Source: Polyangia bacterium (lineage in GTDB: Bacteria > Myxococcota_A > Polyangia > Polyangiales > Sandaracinaceae). From it: a DNA stretch of 49,386 nt. The number at the start of each line of letters is the position of its first letter. Position 1 is the stretch's first letter. Shown here piece by piece: positions 14,741-23,708 of the stretch. The stretch covers positions 1 to 49,386 of the forward strand of contig JAUHXR010000024.1 of NCBI GenBank assembly GCA_030426845.1, read 5' to 3'. The notes below the pieces were generated by a model. That model had not been told where the DNA came from, made no database searches, and saw only the letters and a program-made list of their open reading frames with translations. The translations under genes and the position numbers were made by a program.

Positions 14741-15460
14741 TCAGCTCTTGAGCAGCGCGGAGAGGTTCTCGTTCTCCCAGCGCACCGCGCGGCGGTAGTC
14801 CGGGTGGGCGCGCTCGCGCCGGCGGAACTCGGGGGTGTGGTACTCGAGCCGACCGCCGACCTCGCGCGGCGGCACGACGTGATGGAGCAGCTCGTGGAAC
14901 ACCACGAACTCCACGAAGAAGCGGGGCACGAACGCCTGGTCGAGCGACGGGTGGATGCGCACGAGCTGCTGGTCATGGGTGTAGGTGCCGAGGCGGATGC
15001 TGCGCCGCCGCTTGCCCTGCGGCGGCTTGCGACCCCAGGTGATGCGGACCCCGTCGACCGCCCCCTCGAAGTAGCGGGCGCCGACCTCGGCCGCGATCGC
15101 GTCGAGGTCGTGGTGGCGGCCGCGCGTGCGGAGGAGCACCCGCGCGCCGCGCCGCTTGATGCGGTGGCGGTTCGCCTCGATGTAGCGCCCGACCGCCGCG
15201 CTGGCCCGGCGGTCGCCGTCGGCGAGGTAGCTCAGCAGCTCCTCGATCACCCCGCTGGGAGCGTCGAGGAACATGTGGTGCAGTCGGATCTCGAGGCGCG
15301 GTCCGCGGTGGCGCGTGGCGATCATCGTGCGCCGGTTGTCGGTGACGATCAGGTCCGCAGGGACGCCGAGCGCGCGACGGATGCGCGCCTCGAGGCTCGC
15401 GCGGCCGAGCGGGCGCGCCGGGCGACGGGGCGGGCTGTCGAAGCGGAGGGCGAGCTGCAC
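14741..15460 (-). CDS. SprT-like / M48-like zinc metallopeptidase domain protein
   Basis: Putative zinc-dependent peptidase of 239 residues. The HExxH motif is clear in VVFHELLHHVV, and a downstream Glu in YHTPEFRRRERAHPDY could be the third ligand. A basic central region (HRIKRRGARVLLRTRGRHHD) and an N-terminal domain with LIVTDNRRTMIATRHRG come first. This layout resembles SprT/Wss1-type or YgjP-type proteins, many of which process DNA-bound or ribosome-related substrates; which one is open. The GTG at 15460 with GAGG upstream was preferred over a longer frame beginning at 15550, whose extra residues look non-coding. The gene is bracketed by two different 16-bp tandem arrays, one touching its stop side and one about 90 bp upstream of its start. 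Confidence 0.7.
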   Translation of the reverse strand: MQLALRFDSPPRRPARPLGRASLEARIRRALGVPADLIVTDNRRTMIATRHRGPRLEIRLHHMFLDAPSGVIEELLSYLADGDRRASAAVGRYIEANRHRIKRRGARVLLRTRGRHHDLDAIAAEVGARYFEGAVDGVRITWGRKPPQGKRRRSIRLGTYTHDQQLVRIHPSLDQAFVPRFFVEFVVFHELLHHVVPPREVGGRLEYHTPEFRRRERAHPDYRRAVRWENENLSALLKS

Positions 15461-15551
15461 GGCTCCCCTCAGATGACATCCCCGATCGATCGCGTCCAGC
15501 GCGGGGCGCCGCCGGTCGGCGGCCCACGCGGCTACGCCGGAGAGCCCCACG

Positions 15552-15663
15552 CGCGCCTCGGGCTCGGCGCGCCTCGGGCTCAGCGCGCCTCGGGCTCAGC
15601 GCGCCTCGGGCTCGGCGCGCCTCGGGCTCGGCGCGCCTCGGGCTCGGCGCGCCTCGGGCTCAG
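15552..15663. repeat. 16-bp tandem repeat array B (7 copies)
   Basis: Seven uninterrupted copies of CGCGCCTCGGGCTCRG, where R is G or A. The last copy runs into the stop codon of the PpiD-like gene (TCA on the plus strand at 15660-15662). The array therefore forms the start of that gene's 3' untranslated region and lies in the upstream region of the SprT-like gene. There are no spacers, so it is not a CRISPR array. The rest of the 15461-15660 gap shows nothing recognisable. Confidence 0.92.
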
Positions 15664-17453
15664 CCCTCGGCGGTCTCGGGCTCGGCGGGCGCGTCGTCCT
15701 CTTCGTCGTCCGCGCCGTCCTCCGCCTCCTCGTCCGGCGTGCCGTAGAAGAGGACCGAGTCGTTGATGCGGATCGCGCCGTCCGACTCCGCGCGCGCGCG
15801 CAGCCGGCCGATGTAGGCGCTGAGGACCTCGAGGCGCTTCTGCGCGACGAGCCGACCCTCGATGCGCTCGCGCGTCTCGGCGTCGAAGCCCTCCTCGTCG
15901 GCCACCGTGCGCTCGGTGAGCTGGAACACGAACCAGCTGTCGCCGAGCTCGAGCGGCGCCTCGGGGAGAGGCTCCTCGAGCGTCATCTCGAACGCGGCCT
16001 GGGTGAGCGGACCGCTGTCGAACGGGCCGGGCACCGCGCGCTCGCTGCGACCGAAGGTGAGGGTCTCGCGGACCTGCGGCGCGTTGGGCGCGCGCTCGGG
16101 GGTGTCGTCTTCCTCCGGGACCGCGTCGGGGTCGCCCTCGGCGGGGTCACCCTCGGCGGGGTCACCCTCGGCCGGGTCGCCCTCGACCGCCGGCTCTTCC
16201 CAGCCGTGCAGCAGCCGCTCGTCCAGCTCGTCGGGCGTGTGGCCGTCGCGGAGGTAGGCGAGGGCCCGATCGGCGTCCTCGCGCGCCAGCTCGCTCGCGC
16301 GGGCCCGGCGGTAGAGGTCGTCGGCGATCTCGCGCTTGGCCTCGGCCTCCGGGACGTCGCCGCTGCGCCGGCCTTCGACCTTGAGGATGTGGAAGCCGAA
16401 GCGGCTCTCCACCAGCTCGTCGCGGATCGTGTCGACCTCCTGGGTGAACGCCGCCTCCTCGAAGGGCGCCACCATGCGGCCGCGCGGGAACCAGCCGAGG
16501 TCGCCGCCCCGGGCCGCGCTGCCCTCGTCGTCGCTGTTCTCGCGGGCGAGCTGGGCGAAGTCGGCCCCCGCCTGGACCTGCGCGAGGAGGCCCTCGGCGC
16601 GCGCCCGGGTGGCGGCGCGGTCGGCGTCGCTCGCGTCGCTGGCGACCTCGATGAGGATGTGACGCGCCCGCGTCTGCTCCTCGAGGTTGGTGTAGCGGTG
16701 CCGCTGGCGACGGTACTCCTCGTCGATCTCCTCGGCGTGGCCCTCCATCCAGCCCTCGACCGCCGCGTCCGTCACCTCGACGCGCTCGCGGTAGTAGGCC
16801 GGGTCGAAGCGGACGTAGCTGAGGCGCGCGCGGTCGTTGTCCTGGACGTACGCGTCCCACACCTCGCGCGGGCTGACCGTGACCGAGGTGGTCACCATCG
16901 AGCGCACGTCGTTGGCGAGGGTCTCCTCCTCCTGCCAGGCCCCGAACTCCTCGAGGCTGCGGCGGAGGTGGTGCTGGACGTAGCGGCGGAAGTAATCCGC
17001 GCTGAAGTTGCCCTCACGCTCGCGGAACGAGACCGGGATCGCCCCCTGAGGGTAGCCCTCGGGCGAGTTCACCGGGCCGCCGAGCAGGACGACCTCGTCC
17101 TCGGCCGCGCGCCGCAGGACCTCGCGGCGGTCGGCGGTGAAGCCGAGCCGGCGGGCCTCGCGGACGAGCAGCGCGCGCTCGATCAGGCCGTCGAGGGTGT
17201 ACTCGCGGAGCCGGAGCGTGCGGGCGCGGTCCGCCGGGTAACGGTTGAACCCGACCAGCACGTAGGCGGCGCGGAAGTCGCCCTCGCTGATGGACTCACC
17301 GTAGACCTGGGCGGCGTAGCCGGGACCGTCGGAGGCGCAGCCTTCGTTGCTGGGGGTCCCGAAGCCGACGACGGCCATGATCAGGACCAGGACGCTGACG
17401 ATGAGCACCAGGAAGAAGGACTGGATCTTCTGACCGATAGAGAGTTCGGACAT
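15660..17453 (-). CDS. ppiD: PpiD-like membrane-anchored peptidyl-prolyl isomerase
   Basis: Periplasmic folding factor anchored to the inner membrane; it should help outer-membrane and secreted proteins fold. In the 597 residues, a single N-terminal anchor lies at about 11-32 ([20 protein letters not shown]). A SurA_N/PpiD-type helical domain with [11 protein letters not shown] follows. The parvulin (PpiC) domain spans about 262-361, from [10 protein letters not shown] through [20 protein letters not shown] to [12 protein letters not shown] low-complexity acidic linker of four EGDPA repeats follows, then a second, degenerate rotamase-like region near the C-terminus ([14 protein letters not shown]-type). 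Length and layout match PpiD of other proteobacteria (about 620 residues). The ATG at 17453 has no strong ribosome binding site but a TATGGT 11 bases upstream. Confidence 0.85.
   Translation of the reverse strand: MSELSIGQKIQSFFLVLIVSVLVLIMAVVGFGTPSNEGCASDGPGYAAQVYGESISEGDFRAAYVLVGFNRYPADRARTLRLREYTLDGLIERALLVREARRLGFTADRREVLRRAAEDEVVLLGGPVNSPEGYPQGAIPVSFREREGNFSADYFRRYVQHHLRRSLEEFGAWQEEETLANDVRSMVTTSVTVSPREVWDAYVQDNDRARLSYVRFDPAYYRERVEVTDAAVEGWMEGHAEEIDEEYRRQRHRYTNLEEQTRARHILIEVASDASDADRAATRARAEGLLAQVQAGADFAQLARENSDDEGSAARGGDLGWFPRGRMVAPFEEAAFTQEVDTIRDELVESRFGFHILKVEGRRSGDVPEAEAKREIADDLYRRARASELAREDADRALAYLRDGHTPDELDERLLHGWEEPAVEGDPAEGDPAEGDPAEGDPDAVPEEDDTPERAPNAPQVRETLTFGRSERAVPGPFDSGPLTQAAFEMTLEEPLPEAPLELGDSWFVFQLTERTVADEEGFDAETRERIEGRLVAQKRLEVLSAYIGRLRARAESDGAIRINDSVLFYGTPDEEAEDGADDEEDDAPAEPETAEG
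16129..16188. repeat. 15-bp in-frame repeat in the PpiD linker (4 copies)
   Basis: Four tandem copies of GGGTCRCCCTCGGCG, the last one divergent, encode the EGDPA repeats on the minus strand. The 15-bp period keeps the frame, so copy number could vary without breaking the protein. Confidence 0.85.
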
Positions 17454-17464
17454 GAGGGCGGCGA

Positions 17465-17470
17465 ACCATA
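17465..17470 (-). promoter_or_regulatory. Candidate -10 element (TATGGT) for the PpiD-like gene
   Basis: On the minus strand TATGGT lies 11 bases before the ATG at 17453. It fits the recurring short-leader pattern in this window. No convincing -35 is visible. Confidence 0.3.
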
Positions 17471-17480
17471 GAGGAGGGGG

Positions 17481-18068
17481 CTACCCCCGGCAAGGCGGGT
17501 CTTCGGCGTCCGCCCAGGCCAGGAGCCAGGCGAGGGTCTGGCCCTGCTCGATCGCGTCGTGCAGGCCGTGGTGCGGGGCCGGGTTGGCGGGCGGGGCATA
17601 GCCCGCCGCCTCCATCGCGGCGAAGAGGGGCCGCCGGCGGGTGACCCGGAAGAGCCCCATCGCGAAGCTGGCGATGTCGAAGCCAGAGTGGCCGAGCGGG
17701 TTCTTCGCGGTGTAGCGCTGCAGGTAATAGGTGACGTAGGCGTGGTCGAAGCTCGACGGCCAAGCGGCGGACTTCACCGGCTCGCCGCTCCGCTGTAGCT
17801 CCTGGAGGTAGGCGGTGAAGCGGGCCATCGCGTCGGCCGGCGCCTCACCGTGCGCGTCCAGGTGGGCGCGCGTGAGGCCATGGATCGCCATCGCTTCGGG
17901 GATGTCCACCGCGCCCTCGGTCGCCGACAGCTCGGCGTAGAAGGTCTGCGCCTCGTCTACCGCCCAGCGGCCGTCGATCTTTCGGACGGGCGCGGCGCCG
18001 AAGCTGACCATGGCGTGCAGGCCGGGACAGGGCCCCGAGGCCTCGACGTCGATCGAGAGGTAGATCAT
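17481..18068 (-). CDS. DEDDh-type 3'-5' exonuclease
   Basis: DnaQ/RNase T superfamily nuclease of 195 residues consisting of the exonuclease domain only. The catalytic residues can be placed: Asp7 and Glu9 in LSIDVEASGP (Exo I), the Asp in SSFDHAYVTYYLQRY (Exo II), and the HxxxxD pair in HHGLHDAIEQG (Exo III). These give the DEDDh set with two Mg2+ sites. It lacks the extra domains of polymerase III epsilon or exonuclease I. An RNA- or oligonucleotide-trimming role is therefore as likely as DNA proofreading. Its ATG at 18068 is 44 bp from the divergent small membrane protein gene; the gap contains TATGCT at 18075-18080 on the plus strand. Confidence 0.82.
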   Translation of the reverse strand: MIYLSIDVEASGPCPGLHAMVSFGAAPVRKIDGRWAVDEAQTFYAELSATEGAVDIPEAMAIHGLTRAHLDAHGEAPADAMARFTAYLQELQRSGEPVKSAAWPSSFDHAYVTYYLQRYTAKNPLGHSGFDIASFAMGLFRVTRRRPLFAAMEAAGYAPPANPAPHHGLHDAIEQGQTLAWLLAWADAEDPPCRG

Positions 18069-18112
18069 GGCTGCTATGCTGAACGGGCCGCGCGGGCGGC
18101 GATGGGTACGAG

Positions 18113-18430
18113 ATGACGAAGAAAAAGAGCAAGAAGGACAAGAAGCGCGAGCAGCGGGACCAGCTCGCGGCCGAGGAGGAGGCCGCGCAAACCGCGTTCG
18201 AGCAGCGGCGGCGACTCTACCGGATGGCCGCGGTGGCGGTCCCGATCGTGGCCGGGGTGGGCGCGCTGGCGATCTATCTCGGGCTCGACGACCGTCAACT
18301 CGCCGCGCTCACCGCGATGGTCGGGCTCGCGATCTGGGTGCCGGTGCTCCTCGGGGCGCTCGGGAGCCGCATCGAGCCCCGCGATCGGACGCGGGCCGGC
18401 AGCATCGACTTCGGCAGCAAGCGCCGGTGA
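18113..18430 (+). CDS. Small two-helix membrane protein
   Basis: Not recognised. The 105-residue product begins with a Lys-rich charged helix (MTKKKSKKDKKREQRDQ), probably coiled-coil, then two membrane segments (AAVAVPIVAGVGALAIYLGL and ALTAMVGLAIWVPVLLGALG). A basic tail ends in IDFGSKRR. A double-pass protein with both ends in the cytoplasm is predicted. Its TGA overlaps the GTG of hrpB (GTGA at 18427-18430), so it is translated together with the helicase. No functional link between the two is established. Confidence 0.65.
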   Translation: MTKKKSKKDKKREQRDQLAAEEEAAQTAFEQRRRLYRMAAVAVPIVAGVGALAIYLGLDDRQLAALTAMVGLAIWVPVLLGALGSRIEPRDRTRAGSIDFGSKRR

Positions 18431-20796
18431 CCGCGCTGCCGATCGACGGCCTCCGCGAGGAGGTCGTCGACGCGGTGCGGCGCGGCCCGCTGGTCCTCGC
18501 GGCCCCGACCGGCTCGGGCAAGTCGACCCAGGTCCCGCGCTGGCTGCCGGGGCGGGTGGTGATGATCGAGCCGCGCCGCGTGGCGTGCCGGAGCCTCGCC
18601 GCGCGCATCGCGGAGCTCGAGGGCGAGCCGCTCGGCGAGTCGGTGGGCTATCGGGTCCGCGGCGAGGCGCGCCGGAGCGCGCGCACCCGGATCGAGCTGA
18701 TGACCCCCGGCATCGCGCTGCGCGACCTCGACGCGGTGCGCGCCGCCGACGCGGTGATCCTCGACGAGTTCCACGAGCGCCGGCTCGACACCGATCTGCT
18801 GCTCGGCCTCCTCGACGCGCGCCCGGGCCTGCTCGTGATGAGCGCGACGATCGACGGCCCGCGCGTCGCGTCCCACCTCGGCGGCGCCTACCTCGAGGGC
18901 GAGGGCCGGCTCCACCCGGTGGAGGTCCGCTACCTCGGCGCGGGCGCCGAGCGGCCGCGCCGCGACGACCTCGCGGCCCGCGTGCGCGACGCGGTCGTTC
19001 GGTCGGCCGTCGACCCCGGCGATGTGCTGGTGTTCCTGCCCGGTCGGGCCGAGATCGACGCCTGCGCGGTCGCGCTGTCCGGGCTGGATCTGGACGTGCG
19101 CCCGCTCCACGGCCGGCTCCGGCTGGAGGAGCAGACGCGCGCGTTCGAGGCGGCCGGGCGGCGCAAGGTGGTGCTGGCGACCAACGTGGCCGAGACGTCG
19201 ATCACGATCCCGGGGATCGGCGTGGTCATCGACGCCGGCTTGGTCCGCCGCACGCGCTACCACCGAGGCCGGGCGTTCCTGACCCTCGCCGCGGTCGCGA
19301 AGGACAGCGCCGAGCAGCGCGCGGGCCGGGCCGGCCGTACGGGGCCGGGGATCGCCTACCGGCTCTGGAGCGAGGCCGCGGTGCTCGAGCCGCGCACGCC
19401 GCCCGAGATCCACCGCGAGTCGCTCGTCCCGATGATGCTCGCGGCGGCGAACGTCGGCCGCGCGCTGGAGCGCCTGCGGTTGCTCGACGCGCCCAAGGAC
19501 TACGCGGTCGCGGACGCGCGCGAGGAGCTCACGGCGCTCGGCGCGCTGGACGCCGAGGGCGGGCTCACGGCGATCGGCGAGGGCCTGTTCACGCAGCCGC
19601 TCGACCCGGCCCACGCGCGGCTCGTGATCGAGGCGCTCGAGGCCCGCGCGCGGGGCGAGGACGATCGGCTCGGCGACGTCATCGACCTCGTGAGCGCGCT
19701 CGCGGTGGGGCGGCCGCTGTTCACGCGGCCGGTGTCCGATCACGCGCCGGAGGACGACCTGCGCGAGGCGGGCTGCGACGTGGTGGCGATCCTCCGTGCG
19801 ATGCGCGAGGGCGAGCCGCGCCGGCACGGGCTCGACGGCTGGGTGCTCGGCGAGGCCCGACGTGAGGCGCGCCGGATGCGCCGCGCGCACGGGCTCGATG
19901 AGCGCGACGACGGTCGGGTGGATCGTCGCGCGCTCGCAAGGCTGTTCCTCCGCGCCGACCCGCGGATCGCCCACGTCGCGCGCCGCCGCAAGCACCGCCT
20001 CGCCCTCGCCAGCGGGGGCACCGAGGCCTCGCTCGGCCGCGAGTCGGCCGCCCAGCGGGTCGAGGCCGAGCTCGAGGCGGCCTGCGTCCTCGAGTCGCGC
20101 GCGCTCGACGCGGGCCGAAGCCGCGGCGCGATCCTCGCCACCTGTGTGATGCCGGTGCCCGTGGCGTGGCTCGCCGAGGCCGGGCTCGGGCGCGAGCGGG
20201 TGGGCCGCGTCGCGATCGAGGACCGCCGGGTGATCGCGACGGTCGAGCGGGTGTTCGCCAAGCGCGTGCTCGAGACCCGCGAGGAGGCCCCGCGCGGCGC
20301 GCTGGCGCGCGAGGCGATCGCGTCGCTGGTGCTCGACGGGCGGCTGCTCAAGGGCGCGCGCGCGCGTGTCGAGGAGGGCCTGCGCGACTGGGGGCTCGCG
20401 GCGCGGCTGCGCGACGCGGGGCGCGAGGTCCATGGGGTCCCGCTCGAGGTGCCCCCCGGCCCGGTGCCGACCGCCGAGGCCCACCTCCTCGCGCGCCTCG
20501 AGGAGCTGGGGGTCGAGAGCGGCGACGACGCGGCCCTGCTCGCGGTGGACGACCTCGCGCCGCCGGAGCTCGCGCCGTGGGTGCGCGACTTCCTCGACCG
20601 CGAGTACCCGCGCAGCCTCGCGCTCGGCGACGCCTTCTACGAGATCGACTACGACCTCGGGCGCCGGCAGGTGATCCTGCGGATGGTGCGCGGCACCCGC
20701 GACACCGCGCCGCCGGCGAGCTACCTGCCTCGGTTCGAGGGCCTGCGCGTCTGCGTCGAGAGCCGGCGCGCGATGCACGTGGTGCGCGAGCGCTGA
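18427..20796 (+). CDS. hrpB: ATP-dependent RNA helicase HrpB
   Basis: DEAH/RHA-type superfamily 2 helicase of 789 residues. It has Walker A in APTGSGKSTQVPRW (about residues 26-38), the HrpB-type DEFHER box at about 113-118 and SAT at 139-141. Motif V/VI regions appear in NVAETSITIPGIGVVIDAG and EQRAGRAGRTGPG (about 296-308). The helicase-associated HA2 domain and the HrpB-specific C-terminal domain follow (TYDEIDYDLGR-like segment near the end). DEFH in place of DEAH separates HrpB from HrpA. The GTG start at 18427 overlaps the preceding stop. In Escherichia coli the role of HrpB is poorly defined, so no process can be named. Confidence 0.9.
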   Translation: MTALPIDGLREEVVDAVRRGPLVLAAPTGSGKSTQVPRWLPGRVVMIEPRRVACRSLAARIAELEGEPLGESVGYRVRGEARRSARTRIELMTPGIALRDLDAVRAADAVILDEFHERRLDTDLLLGLLDARPGLLVMSATIDGPRVASHLGGAYLEGEGRLHPVEVRYLGAGAERPRRDDLAARVRDAVVRSAVDPGDVLVFLPGRAEIDACAVALSGLDLDVRPLHGRLRLEEQTRAFEAAGRRKVVLATNVAETSITIPGIGVVIDAGLVRRTRYHRGRAFLTLAAVAKDSAEQRAGRAGRTGPGIAYRLWSEAAVLEPRTPPEIHRESLVPMMLAAANVGRALERLRLLDAPKDYAVADAREELTALGALDAEGGLTAIGEGLFTQPLDPAHARLVIEALEARARGEDDRLGDVIDLVSALAVGRPLFTRPVSDHAPEDDLREAGCDVVAILRAMREGEPRRHGLDGWVLGEARREARRMRRAHGLDERDDGRVDRRALARLFLRADPRIAHVARRRKHRLALASGGTEASLGRESAAQRVEAELEAACVLESRALDAGRSRGAILATCVMPVPVAWLAEAGLGRERVGRVAIEDRRVIATVERVFAKRVLETREEAPRGALAREAIASLVLDGRLLKGARARVEEGLRDWGLAARLRDAGREVHGVPLEVPPGPVPTAEAHLLARLEELGVESGDDAALLAVDDLAPPELAPWVRDFLDREYPRSLALGDAFYEIDYDLGRRQVILRMVRGTRDTAPPASYLPRFEGLRVCVESRRAMHVVRER

Positions 20797-20813
20797 AGCC
20801 AGCGAGGCTCCTG

Positions 20814-20819
20814 TATAGT
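20814..20819 (+). promoter_or_regulatory. Candidate -10 element (TATAGT) placing transcription start at the ATG
   Basis: TG-TATAGT ends six bases before the ATG at 20826. A -10 at this distance would start the RNA at or next to the start codon. There is no clear -35. Confidence 0.4.
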
Positions 20820-20825
20820 CGCCGC

Positions 20826-22043
20826 ATGCTGCGCAGCCGAGCGCGCCGGGGCCTGCACGCGTCTGCGTGGATCTGCGTCGGGGCCCTCGCGATCGCGGCG
20901 CCGGCCGGCGCGCAGGAGGCGGTGGTCGCGGTGGACGGCCCGGCGCCGGCCGAGCGCGTGGCGCGCTGGCGGGATCGGCTCGAGGCGCAGGCGGGCGGCC
21001 CGACCCGGCTCGCGGAGGCGGCGACGCGCGCCCGCCCGGGTGGGACGGTCGAGTCCGCGCGGCTCGAGGCGGTCTCCGCGCTCGAGACGCTCCTGACGCG
21101 CGCGCGCGCCGACCGCGCGCGGCTCCGCGAGGGGGACGCGCTGCGCTCGCTCTCGCGGGCCGAGGAGCTGGTCGCGCACAACCTCGACCTGCCGGGGATC
21201 GCGGCCTGGTACGCGGAGATCCAGCTCGCGATCGCGATCACCGCGGCCCAGGCCGGTCAGCGCGGGCTCAGCGAGGCCGCGCTCGCGCGCGCGGCGTCGG
21301 TGGATCCGACCCGGATCGTGCAGGCGGCCGAGGCCCGGCCCGAGGTGGTGAGCCGGGCCCGCACCGCGCGGCGGGCCCGCGCGACCGCGCCGCGGGGGCG
21401 CTTCGAGGTCCGCGCGGACGTGGACGGCGCGACGATCGCGATCGACGACGCGGAGCAGGGCCCGCTGCCGCGCGCGGTGGAGCTCCCGGTCGGGCCGCAC
21501 CTCGTGCGGATCGACGCGCCGGGCTACCGCTCGTGGGCGCAGCTCGTCGAGGTCCGCGAGGGGGCGCGCCCGCCGCTCGTGGTCTCGCTCTCGCCCACGA
21601 CCGCGCTCCGCGCGGCGGCCGCGGCAGAGCGCGCGGCCGAGGCGGGCGATCGCGACGCGCTGGTGGCGTGGCTCGGCGGCTGGCCCGAGGCGCCGGCGGT
21701 GCGGCTGCTGTGGACGGGCGACGGCCCGATGGATCGGGCGCTCACCCAGGCGTGCGGCGCGGAGCGGTGCGGCGCGCTCCAGCGCCTCGAGGCCGACGAC
21801 TGGCCCGTCACCCTCTGGCGCGGCGGCGACCCGACCGCGCTCGCGCCCGCCCTGGCGTGGCTCGCGGCCGAGCCGCGTGAGCGACCGGTGAGCCTCGCCC
21901 TCCACGAGCGCTGGGAGCTGTGGGTGGCGGTCGGCGCGGCGGCGCTCCTCGGGGCCGCGATCGCGATCGGCGCCGGCGTCGACTACGCCCAGCGCGAGCC
22001 CGCGCGTCAGGTCACCGCCCGCTGCCCGTTCTGCGAGCTCTGA
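20826..22043 (+). CDS. Secreted/anchored PEGA-domain protein
   Basis: The 405-residue envelope protein carries a signal peptide ending near APAGA-Q (residues 29-30). A helical domain of about 150 residues rich in Ala, Arg and Glu follows. A PEGA domain sits at about 190-255 (FEVRADVDGATIAID, GPHLVRIDAPGYRSW). Near the C-terminus is one membrane segment (WVAVGAAALLGAAIAIG, about 366-385). A CPFCEL tail contains a CxxC. PEGA domains in myxobacteria are commonly attached to surface or kinase-linked proteins. The helical part may be TPR-like. No catalytic motif is seen, and function is unknown. Confidence 0.65.
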   Translation: MLRSRARRGLHASAWICVGALAIAAPAGAQEAVVAVDGPAPAERVARWRDRLEAQAGGPTRLAEAATRARPGGTVESARLEAVSALETLLTRARADRARLREGDALRSLSRAEELVAHNLDLPGIAAWYAEIQLAIAITAAQAGQRGLSEAALARAASVDPTRIVQAAEARPEVVSRARTARRARATAPRGRFEVRADVDGATIAIDDAEQGPLPRAVELPVGPHLVRIDAPGYRSWAQLVEVREGARPPLVVSLSPTTALRAAAAAERAAEAGDRDALVAWLGGWPEAPAVRLLWTGDGPMDRALTQACGAERCGALQRLEADDWPVTLWRGGDPTALAPALAWLAAEPRERPVSLALHERWELWVAVGAAALLGAAIAIGAGVDYAQREPARQVTARCPFCEL

Positions 22044-22088
22044 TCGGCGCCGCCTCGTGCCGGCTCTGGTACGCTGGCTCGACCGCGC

Positions 22089-22928
22089 ATGAGCCAGCCG
22101 CCGGACCTCGAGGGGCTTCGAACCAACCTGCGCGACGCGCTCGAGGCGCCCGAGTCGGTGACGGGGCTGTCGCTCGACTCGGACGCGACGCTCGACGCGT
22201 CGGACGCCATCCGAGCCTGCCCGAACCTCGCGACGCTCACCCTCATCAGCCCGCACGTGCGCCTCGAGACCCTCGAGCATCCGCGCCTGCGGCAGATCAG
22301 CATCACGGGCGCCCAGCGGCTCGAGCTGCCCGCGACCCCCCCCGAGGATCTGCGGCGCTTTCGCCTCGGGTCGTGCGCGGTCGAGCGGCTGCCGGCGATG
22401 CTCGCGGCCGCGCGCTCGCTGAAGGAGCTCGAGGTCGAGCGCACGCCCCTCGCCACCCTCGAGGGGTTGCCGCTCGGCGGACGCCTCCGCGTGCTGACGG
22501 TCCGCGACGGCGCGTTGCGCGAGGTCCCGCCCGCGGTGCTCGCGCTGCCCCACCTCGAGCAGCTCGACCTCGAGGGCAACCGCATCGCCGAGCTCCCGAC
22601 GGAGGTCGGCCTCGCCGGTCGGCTCCAGAAGCTCGTGCTGCGCCGCAACGCGCTCACCGCGCTGCCGGATGCGCTCGGGACGCTGAGCGGGCTGCGCACC
22701 CTGGACCTCGGCGAGAACCAGATCGCCGCGCTGCCAGAGAGCATGACCGGGCTGTCGAAGCTCCAGACGCTGTCGGTGGAGCGGAACCCGTCGATCGCCA
22801 ACGTGCTGACCGTCGCCCAGGCGCTCGGCCGAGGCTCGCTCCGCGCGCTCTACATCAAGGGAGCGCGGCTGCCGCGCGCCGACGTGAAGGCGCTGATGGC
22901 GATGAAGCGCCCGGCGGTCTACCGCTGA
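22089..22928 (+). CDS. Leucine-rich repeat protein
   Basis: Cytoplasmic LRR protein of 279 residues with no signal peptide. At least six repeats of the LxxLxLxxNxIxxLP type run from about residue 110. Examples are LEQLDLEGNRIAELPTEVG, LQKLVLRRNALTALPDALG and LRTLDLGENQIAALPESM. The first 100 residues hold more degenerate repeats (LATLTLISPHVRLETL). The repeats fit the bacterial/Shoc2-like LP class that forms a curved protein-binding surface. TACGCT at 22070-22075, 13 bases upstream of the ATG, is a possible -10. The partner is unknown. Confidence 0.75.
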   Translation: MSQPPDLEGLRTNLRDALEAPESVTGLSLDSDATLDASDAIRACPNLATLTLISPHVRLETLEHPRLRQISITGAQRLELPATPPEDLRRFRLGSCAVERLPAMLAAARSLKELEVERTPLATLEGLPLGGRLRVLTVRDGALREVPPAVLALPHLEQLDLEGNRIAELPTEVGLAGRLQKLVLRRNALTALPDALGTLSGLRTLDLGENQIAALPESMTGLSKLQTLSVERNPSIANVLTVAQALGRGSLRALYIKGARLPRADVKALMAMKRPAVYR

Positions 22929-22984
22929 GCCGCGGGCCGGCGGCGCGCGCTCCTCCGTCACGGGAGTCCGGCGGCGATGTGGGC

Positions 22985-22990
22985 TACGAT
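22985..22990 (+). promoter_or_regulatory. Candidate -10 element (TACGAT) six bases before a start codon
   Basis: TACGAT ends six bases before the ATG at 22997, the same geometry as at 20814. It predicts a leaderless message for the small lipoprotein. Confidence 0.35.
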
Positions 22991-22996
22991 CGACCC

Positions 22997-23704
22997 ATGA
23001 CTTCTGCTCGCGCCTCGCAGTTGGCGCTCGTCCTGGCTGCCTTCCTCGCGTCGGTCTTCGGGTCGTCGTGCGACGGCACGATCAGCGTGACCTTCCAGAC
23101 GGGCGCGCAGGAGTTCGCGGTCTCCACCGACGCGCTGACCATCCCGATGGAGCTCCGCGACGGCGACCGCATCGCCGCCGCGCCGTGCGGCCCGATGGGG
23201 CTCTGCCCGCCGAGCGACGTGGTGACGATCACCTGCGAGGCGGGGGTGTGCGACCCCGCGCCCAAGACGGTGACCGGCGTCGGCGGGGTGATCGACGTGA
23301 GCGCGCTGCTCGCGGAGACGCGCGAGGTCGGCCTCAGGGTCGTCGACGCCTACGAGGTCCTCGACGTCGCCTACGACGTGCAGCTCAACACGCTCACGGT
23401 GCCCACCGCGCCGGTCGAGGTCTACTGGGGTCCGAGCAGCGCGACCACCGTCGACGAGTCGCTCGGCGTGCGGCACTTCGGGACGATCCCCGCGATCCAG
23501 GCCGGCCAGATGGGCGCGGGGCAGCTCGCGCTCGACGGGGCCGGCGTGGCCGCGCTCAGCGACTACCTCGTCGACACCGCCCCGCAGGTTCGCTTCCTCG
23601 TGCAGACCACGGTCGACCTCGACCCGGGGGATCCCGTCCCCGAGGGCAGCGTGCGCGTGTCGGTGAACGCAACCGTCCGAGCCGTCGGCTCGATCGTCGA
23701 TTGA
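22997..23704 (+). CDS. Putative lipoprotein
   Basis: Not recognised. The 235-residue product has a signal peptide ending SVFGSSC with Cys25, followed by Asp. The mature part appears all-beta, with a disulfide-prone segment APCGPMGLCPPSDVVTITC. Near the end, long strands (VRFLVQTTVDLDPGD, VRVSVNATVRAVG) suggest an Ig-like fold. It ends 4 bp before the acetyltransferase gene, so the two may share a transcript although their roles seem unrelated. Confidence 0.65.
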   Translation: MTSARASQLALVLAAFLASVFGSSCDGTISVTFQTGAQEFAVSTDALTIPMELRDGDRIAAAPCGPMGLCPPSDVVTITCEAGVCDPAPKTVTGVGGVIDVSALLAETREVGLRVVDAYEVLDVAYDVQLNTLTVPTAPVEVYWGPSSATTVDESLGVRHFGTIPAIQAGQMGAGQLALDGAGVAALSDYLVDTAPQVRFLVQTTVDLDPGDPVPEGSVRVSVNATVRAVGSIVD

Positions 23705-23708
23705 CCGC

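Noticed and set aside
15552-15663. CRISPR-like array
   Set aside because: The copies are directly adjacent, with no spacers, and no cas genes are present; it is a simple tandem repeat.
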